A stretch of DNA of 23,609 bases from a virus. The translations under genes and the position numbers were made by a program. A model generated the notes under the pieces. It searched no databases. It was not told the DNA's origin and was given only the letters and a program-made list of their open reading frames with translations. The stretch's first letter is position 1; each line of letters starts with the position of its first letter. Shown here in pieces: positions 19,334 through 23,609 of this stretch. The DNA is taken from IMG/VR virus record IMGVR_UViG_3300034418_000308, positions 1 to 23,609 of that record; one strand, 5' to 3'.

Positions 19334-19716
19334 TAAACATCGAACGAAATAGCGCAAACGAGATAGCTTTGACCCTTACTGAAAAGGGAACGGCTACTTA
19401 TTACCTGTTCAAGTTCCAATCGGACAACACGGAGGCGGTGGAGTACTGCATTGCTACGGATTCAAGTCTTTACCCTGAGCGGTTTAACAAGTTTACCATT
19501 ACAGAACAGACAAGCCCGGACAACTTGAACGCAGAGGTAGAACTACCAACGGAGGGACAATGGCGGTATTTTGTTTACGCGAACTCATCAAGCTCAAATT
19601 TAGACCCGACTGGATTGACTGAATTAGAATCGGGAATAGTCAAAGTAACGGGAACATCAACACCAGTTACCACCTACTCAGGCGGCAACTCTAACTATGT
19701 AGTATATGGCTCTTAA
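19330..19716 (+). CDS. Uncharacterised structural-type protein (TTG start)
   Basis: A 128-residue protein. The frame is open from 19300, but protein-like sequence begins at TTG 19330 (INIERNSANEIALTLTEKGT), whose TTGA overlap with the preceding stop suggests coupled initiation. It contains YYLFKFQSDNTEAVEYCIAT and YPERFNKFTITEQ, and ends in a Thr/Ser/Gly-rich tail. The IxRNxxNxxxLTLTEKxT--YYLFxF pattern is common in small proteins of Bacteroidetes phage structural operons, with unknown role. Its end overlaps the portal start by 11 bases. Confidence 0.6.
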   Translation: MINIERNSANEIALTLTEKGTATYYLFKFQSDNTEAVEYCIATDSSLYPERFNKFTITEQTSPDNLNAEVELPTEGQWRYFVYANSSSSNLDPTGLTELESGIVKVTGTSTPVTTYSGGNSNYVVYGS

Positions 19717-21547
19717 GATATTGAATTTCGGAGCGCATAAAGTACCGACCTTTAAAGAGGCGAGGGGCAAGGATTGGATTCTGTTCGGAGACGAAGGGGA
19801 GTACAAAAATAGATACCCTGAGTACCTTCTGAACCTTTACCGTAGAAGCGCGAAGCATCACGCTATAATTAACTCCAAAAAAGACTACGTTGTCGGTCAG
19901 GGTTGGTCAGTAGATGCGGAAGGGTTGGACACTATGGGTCTTGCGAGACTTCAGCAGTTCATCAACGAGCCGAACCAATACGAGAGCCTTAACGACATCT
20001 TAGAGAAGGTTGCGCTTGATTACGAGTTATACAACGGCTTTGCGCTGGAAATCGTTTACAACCAACTCAATGACAAGATTGCCGCGATATACCACGCTGA
20101 CTTTGCGAGATATCGGTCAAACGAGGATGGTACGAAGTACTACTATTCAGAGGATTGGAAGAAGCACAACCCAGTAGTTGAGGAGATAGACGCTTTTAAT
20201 TGGAAAGAGCCAAGCGGTAAGCAGCTACTTTATGTAAAAGGGTACTCGCCTGACTGCAAGTACTACCCATTGCCTACTTACTTGGGGTCAACGGGTTACA
20301 TTGAGTTGGACGTAGAAATAGCCAACTTCCACCTCAACGCAGTTAAGAATAACTTTGTAGGCGGGACAATCGTGTCTTTCTACAATGGCGAACCGACACT
20401 TGAGGAGCAAGAAGAAATCGAACGACAGATAAAGGACAAGTTCACGGGAACGGACAATGCTAATTCAATCGTTCTGAACTTTGCCGATTCACGCGACAGA
20501 GGAGTAGAAATTCAGCAGCTTAATGGTAACGACTTCGACAAGCGTTTCGACATCTTAAATAAGACCGTTCAAAGGGAAATCTACGCTGGTCATCAAGTAA
20601 CTGACCCAGCACTCTTTGGAATTAAAGAGGACGGAATCTTCACGAGCAGAAACCAGCTTGTTGATTCTTTTGAGTTATTCCAAAACACCTACGTAAACAA
20701 CCGACAGCAGTTCATCGAAAGGGTGTTTAACGAGTTGGCAGCATTGCAAGGACTTTCGAATAGGTTGTTCATCCAAGACACCGAGCCTATTTCAATTCAG
20801 TTCAGCGAGAACACGGTTGTGAGCGTAATGACTCAGGAAGAAATACGTGAGAAAATCGGACTTCCTAAACTTGAGCAACCACTAAAAGCTGCAAAGACTT
20901 CAAAGGACGAGGACGATGTTCTTATTGAGTACTTCAAGAACTGCGGCTCTACGGACTATGAACCAGTAGGAAACGGCAAGGCGTTAAACTTTGAATCTGA
21001 AACCTCCGCAAGACTTCACGAGGAACTGAACCGAAAGTATTGGTTTGCTGAGATAGACCCGTTAGATACGGCTATCCTGAACATCCTTAAAGAGAATCCA
21101 GCTACTCCATTTCTTGCGATTGCTGAACAATTACAGCTATCGATTGAAAGGGTAATGTCTGGGCTTCAAAGATTGAACGAAGCGAACGCTATCAAGATAG
21201 CCATTGACGAGGTTCTTGATTCTACGCAAAGAGCCGTAGAAGTAACCAAAGAAGGCGAACGGTTACTTGAAGAGATACCACCAGTCGAGGAGGAGTTCGT
21301 TATTCGTTACGTTTATGCAAAAAGACCAGGTGTTGCTGGAGATGCTATCATTCCAACTACACGAGAGTTTTGTAGGAAACTGATAGAATTAGTTGAAAAG
21401 GAGAACAGAACTTGGACACTAACTGAGATTCAAGACATCGGAGTGTCAGCTAACCGTAATGTATGGATGCGAGGCGGTGGCTTTTGGGGCAAGTCTTACC
21501 ATTGCAGACACTACTGGGAGCAGAAACTTATGAGAATTAAGAAGTAA
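19706..21547 (+). CDS. Portal protein with winged-helix and MuF-like C-terminal extension
   Basis: A 613-residue protein. Residues about 1-390 have the features of phage portals: RRSAKHHAIINSKKDYVVGQ, NDILEKVALDYELYNGFALE, LDVEIANFHLNAVKNNFVGG, and an ITAM-like end with QFIERVFNELAALQGL. It forms the twelve-fold ring through which DNA passes. Beyond it lies a winged-helix-like segment (about 454-498, DTAILNILKENPATPFLAIA). A C-terminal block at about 531-613 includes IIPTTREFCRKLIELVEKEN, VWMRGGGFWGKSYHCRHYW, resembling the end of MuF-like head morphogenesis proteins (TRxFC...GGxW...CRHxW). A separate MuF gene is not seen, so the fusion may supply that function. Confidence 0.8.
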   Translation: MALKILNFGAHKVPTFKEARGKDWILFGDEGEYKNRYPEYLLNLYRRSAKHHAIINSKKDYVVGQGWSVDAEGLDTMGLARLQQFINEPNQYESLNDILEKVALDYELYNGFALEIVYNQLNDKIAAIYHADFARYRSNEDGTKYYYSEDWKKHNPVVEEIDAFNWKEPSGKQLLYVKGYSPDCKYYPLPTYLGSTGYIELDVEIANFHLNAVKNNFVGGTIVSFYNGEPTLEEQEEIERQIKDKFTGTDNANSIVLNFADSRDRGVEIQQLNGNDFDKRFDILNKTVQREIYAGHQVTDPALFGIKEDGIFTSRNQLVDSFELFQNTYVNNRQQFIERVFNELAALQGLSNRLFIQDTEPISIQFSENTVVSVMTQEEIREKIGLPKLEQPLKAAKTSKDEDDVLIEYFKNCGSTDYEPVGNGKALNFESETSARLHEELNRKYWFAEIDPLDTAILNILKENPATPFLAIAEQLQLSIERVMSGLQRLNEANAIKIAIDEVLDSTQRAVEVTKEGERLLEEIPPVEEEFVIRYVYAKRPGVAGDAIIPTTREFCRKLIELVEKENRTWTLTEIQDIGVSANRNVWMRGGGFWGKSYHCRHYWEQKLMRIKK

Positions 21548-22107
21548 TGGCGAACGTCTTATTCATATCGGAAACATTCCTCAAGGACAACACTTTGCTC
21601 CACGAGAATATCGACTTTAAGTATCTACGTCCTGTGGTTTTGATGTGCCAAGACATACACATCCAGCACAAAATCGGGACTACTCTTTACAACGAACTCA
21701 AGACACAGATAACCAACTCTACGTTAACGGCTGCGAACCTTACACTTTTGGAGGATTACATTCAGCCTTCTTTACTTTATTGGGTTCAAGCCGAAGCACC
21801 GACCGCCATAAGCTACAAGTTCTTAAATAAGGGCGTACACCAACAGAGTTCCGAGAACAGCTCCAACGCTTCACTTGATGAAATCAACTTCATATCCAAG
21901 CGGTACAAGGACAAAGCGGAATGGTACACCGAGAGGCTCGTTACTTTCCTTTTAGAGAACGAATCTGACTACCCAGCTTACGCGAATCCTGACGATGGTC
22001 TTGATACTATCCAGCCCGATACACGAACCTACACGACAGGAATGTTCTTAGGACGCAGACCGAAGTTCATATCACTTGAAGATAAATATGAGTACAAACG
22101 CAAGTAG
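21547..22107 (+). CDS. Head-tail connector (adaptor) protein
   Basis: A 186-residue, mostly helical protein: NVLFISETFLKDNTLLHENI, then DFKYLRPVVLMCQDIHIQHK, IGTTLYNELKTQITN and LEDYIQPSLLYWVQAEAPTA. The pattern LKxxTxIxxNVDxKxLxPxIxxAQDxxIxxxLGTxLYxxL is typical of DUF6712-like or gp6-like connectors in Bacteroidetes phages, which sit beneath the portal. It follows the portal with a one-base overlap and precedes the tail-completion gene, fitting a neck operon. Confidence 0.75.
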   Translation: MANVLFISETFLKDNTLLHENIDFKYLRPVVLMCQDIHIQHKIGTTLYNELKTQITNSTLTAANLTLLEDYIQPSLLYWVQAEAPTAISYKFLNKGVHQQSSENSSNASLDEINFISKRYKDKAEWYTERLVTFLLENESDYPAYANPDDGLDTIQPDTRTYTTGMFLGRRPKFISLEDKYEYKRK

Positions 22108-22246
22108 ACGAAATCAAGAGAAGCTGAAAGCATATGTACACGCTCAACGAAATACTAACCCTAATCGAGAACCAAGCAACGGCTCACCTTCAGGTGAATC
22201 AGTACGGTCAGGGGGACGTTTGGGAAATCAACCCGAAAGAACTTGA
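22088..22246 (+). CDS. Possible 52-residue overlapping basic protein
   Basis: ATG 22088 opens a frame MSTNASRRNQEKLKAYVHAQ followed by RNTNPNREPSNGSPSGESV, ending at TGA 22244-22246. The first 25 residues are plausible coding (basic, helical); the rest lies inside the tail-completion gene and is low complexity. It spans the 26-base gap between the connector and the next gene and overlaps both. It could be real or simply a leftover frame. Confidence 0.3.
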   Translation: MSTNASRRNQEKLKAYVHAQRNTNPNREPSNGSPSGESVRSGGRLGNQPERT

Positions 22247-22562
22247 CTATTTAGTTCTGTGGGCTATCGAGGAGAGCGTTGTATTATCGGAAAGGACATT
22301 GACCTACAACATCCGACTGTTGGCAATGGACAGGGTCTTACCGGGTGAAGAGAATGAACAGGAAGTTATGAGCGACACCATACAAGTTCTATTGGACTTC
22401 GTGGCGTACTTTCGACAACTACACACCACAGATTTAAGCATTCAAACGAGCGTTACTCTTGAACCGTTTACTGAGCGATTTGACGACAAGGTGAGCGGGC
22501 ATTCTTGCGTTTTATCAATTACTCAACCATACGACTACAATAAGTGTCAAATACCAACTTAA
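22134..22562 (+). CDS. Tail completion / terminator-like protein
   Basis: A 142-residue protein: MYTLNEILTLIENQATAHLQ, VNQYGQGDVWEINPKELDYL, VLWAIEESVVLSER, NIRLLAMDRVLPGEENEQEV, then DTIQVLLDFVAYFRQ and a C-terminal VTLEPFTERFDDKVSGHSCV with LSITQPYDYNKC. The order I-E-x-x-A-x-x-H, GD-xxEI, (D)R-x-L-x-x-E-N-E-x-E-V-x-SDT, DxVxG matches neck-region proteins in Bacteroidetes phages that cap the tail tube or join it to the connector (gpU/Tc-like role). The position after the connector supports this. Confidence 0.65.
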   Translation: MYTLNEILTLIENQATAHLQVNQYGQGDVWEINPKELDYLVLWAIEESVVLSERTLTYNIRLLAMDRVLPGEENEQEVMSDTIQVLLDFVAYFRQLHTTDLSIQTSVTLEPFTERFDDKVSGHSCVLSITQPYDYNKCQIPT

Positions 22563-22563
22563 A

Positions 22564-22830
22564 ATGACTGAATCACAAAAACTAATAGGAACACGCGGCT
22601 GCAAACTCCTTACAGGAACGGGAGCGCACACATCGCTAACTGGCTACGCAATCATAGCACAAGAAGATACCGTATTCACTACCTTCGAAGTGGATGGAGT
22701 TGATGCTCTTGCTACCTTCGGGTTGACTGGCGCAACCGTGAAAGCTGGAGCGTATATCGTAGTACCTTCGGGCGATGCCATCACAGCCATCACAATGTCA
22801 AGCGGAAGCGTTATCATTTATAACCAATAA
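22564..22830 (+). CDS. Small beta-rich virion protein
   Basis: An 88-residue protein with no charge-rich regions: LIGTRGCKLLTGTGAHTSLT, GYAIIAQEDTVFTTFEVDGV, then ATFGLTGATVKAGAYIVVPS and SGSVIIYNQ. The pattern resembles short capsid-decoration or fibre-base proteins consisting of one beta sandwich (xxIxxxEDTVFTxxxVDGxDxLxxxGLxGxTxKAGxxI). It starts one base after the previous stop and precedes the adhesin-like gene, with which it may work. Not assigned to a family. Confidence 0.6.
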   Translation: MTESQKLIGTRGCKLLTGTGAHTSLTGYAIIAQEDTVFTTFEVDGVDALATFGLTGATVKAGAYIVVPSGDAITAITMSSGSVIIYNQ

Positions 22831-22833
22831 GCT

Positions 22834-23609
22834 ATGCCATCTATTCTAACAAGACCAGTTGGTGGTGGAGGAGGAGGCATTCAAAGCGTTTCTCTTTCGC
22901 TTTCAGACACAACACCTGATTTTGGTGACACGATAACACTAACTGCAACGGCTTCGGATTTTGCAAGTGGCGATAACCTGACATATCAATTCGTTGTAAG
23001 AGATAACGTTGGTAATTGGGAAAAGACAGAACAGACGAATGACAACACGTATGATTGGGCTGTTGCGTTTTCTGGAACGTATATGGTTTGCGTGATAGTG
23101 GAGGATGAAAGCGGAGGTAGTGCCTCAAGTTGCGTTGAAGTTGTTGCCACTACCATCTATACTAAACACGGAATAGACCACGCTTGGAACGGTGAAAATG
23201 CTACGTTGATAGGTGGCTTGGTTGATGAACTAACGGACGTTGGAGACACGGGCGGTCAAGACGCAACAGCACCAGCAGCAGCGAACAGATTGAGGTTCTT
23301 GCAAGATCCAAGAGCATCAACTAACGGGTCATTCAGAAGTATTACAAGCGACTATCTTTCAACCACACTTTCAACGGTTCAAGACAATATAACAATTGCG
23401 GGTGTTTTCGATTGGTCGCAAGCCCAAGATGGCGCTGGATCTTATATGGTGTTTATGGGCGGTACACAAACTACGCTTGATGTAGGGTCAAGATTCAACA
23501 TTGGTTACTTGTTCTCTACTTCAAAGATGCGATTCGCGGTAAGACAGAACAGTGGTGGTGTTGGTTGTGCGGTTCAATTCGATGTTGTGGAGGGTAAGAA
23601 CATATTTGT
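22834..23609 (+). CDS. Adhesin-like tail protein with PKD and lectin-like regions (3' partial)
   Basis: ATG 22834 opens a frame that stays open to the right edge (258 codons). After MPSILTRPVGGGGGGIQSVS, a glycine hinge, residues about 18-105 resemble a PKD/Ig-like domain (FGDTITLTATASDFASGDNL, then YDWAVAFSGTYMVCVIVEDE). From about residue 110 (KHGIDHAWNGENATLIGGLV, later DYLSTTLSTVQDNITIAGVF) the sequence resembles the start of a concanavalin/LamG-type sandwich. Glycine hinge plus PKD plus lectin-like order is usual in phage receptor-binding or head-fibre proteins. It is 3 bases after the previous gene. Confidence 0.7.
   Translation, partial: MPSILTRPVGGGGGGIQSVSLSLSDTTPDFGDTITLTATASDFASGDNLTYQFVVRDNVGNWEKTEQTNDNTYDWAVAFSGTYMVCVIVEDESGGSASSCVEVVATTIYTKHGIDHAWNGENATLIGGLVDELTDVGDTGGQDATAPAAANRLRFLQDPRASTNGSFRSITSDYLSTTLSTVQDNITIAGVFDWSQAQDGAGSYMVFMGGTQTTLDVGSRFNIGYLFSTSKMRFAVRQNSGGVGCAVQFDVVEGKNIF

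Noticed and set aside
18916-19419. 167-codon ORF on the minus strand
   Set aside because: Antisense to two well-supported + strand genes, Ser-rich, with no promoter or leader; treated as a shadow.

Overview
This window is a piece of a tailed double-stranded DNA phage (or prophage) whose host is most likely a member of the Bacteroidetes. The signs are A-rich, Shine-Dalgarno-poor leaders (for example before 16606, 17203 and 18252), promoter boxes related to the Bacteroidetes TAnnTTTG element, and many products of the types usual in phages of that phylum: a DUF6291-like replication protein, a small terminase with the KGQSGNPKGRPK motif, an XkdF-type protease with a separate scaffold, and a portal with an extra C-terminal domain. 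All genes are on the + strand. They are tightly packed, often with ATGA or TGATG overlaps. No noncoding stretch exceeds 300 bases; the longest, 1524-1712, holds a promoter and a candidate structured RNA. I see no tRNA, rRNA, CRISPR array, insertion sequence or integrase.

Layout. (1) 1-1523: end of a helix-turn-helix regulator, a winged-helix protein, a stand-alone DnaA domain IV protein and a C5-cytosine DNA methyltransferase. (2) 1524-5834: a promoter, a folded 5' leader, a replication-initiator-like gene with origin-like repeats inside it, a sigma-like protein, several very small proteins, and a ParB-domain/TAGT-type glycosyltransferase pair whose composition suggests recent acquisition. 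(3) 5837-7614: small and large terminase with a zinc-knuckle microprotein between them. (4) 7615-7950: a one-gene moron with its own promoter and terminator. (5) 7954-15997: tail operon with a tail-assembly chaperone carrying a T TTT TTA frameshift site, a neck protein, tail hub and fibre-like proteins, and a tape measure. (6) 15997-18835: XkdF protease, scaffold, major capsid protein and a probable tail tube protein, closed by a terminator. (7) 18840-23609: structural proteins, portal, connector, tail-completion protein and the start of a PKD/lectin-like adhesin that runs off the right edge.

Three sites at 1532, 16563 and 18840 share TGGCAC-N12-TTGCTAYTTA with identical spacing, and a fourth at 7954 is a weaker match. 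Each opens a functional module, so this looks like a phage-wide promoter class, possibly read by the sigma-like protein at 2990. The most striking unexplained object is the leader at 1566-1712. It can fold into a 5' hairpin plus a three-way junction with no gaps between helices, its loops are complementary to each other, and it is bracketed by two copies of AAACCCTGAG, each two bases before an ATG.

Functions are inferred from motifs and family memory only; no database search or folding software was run.
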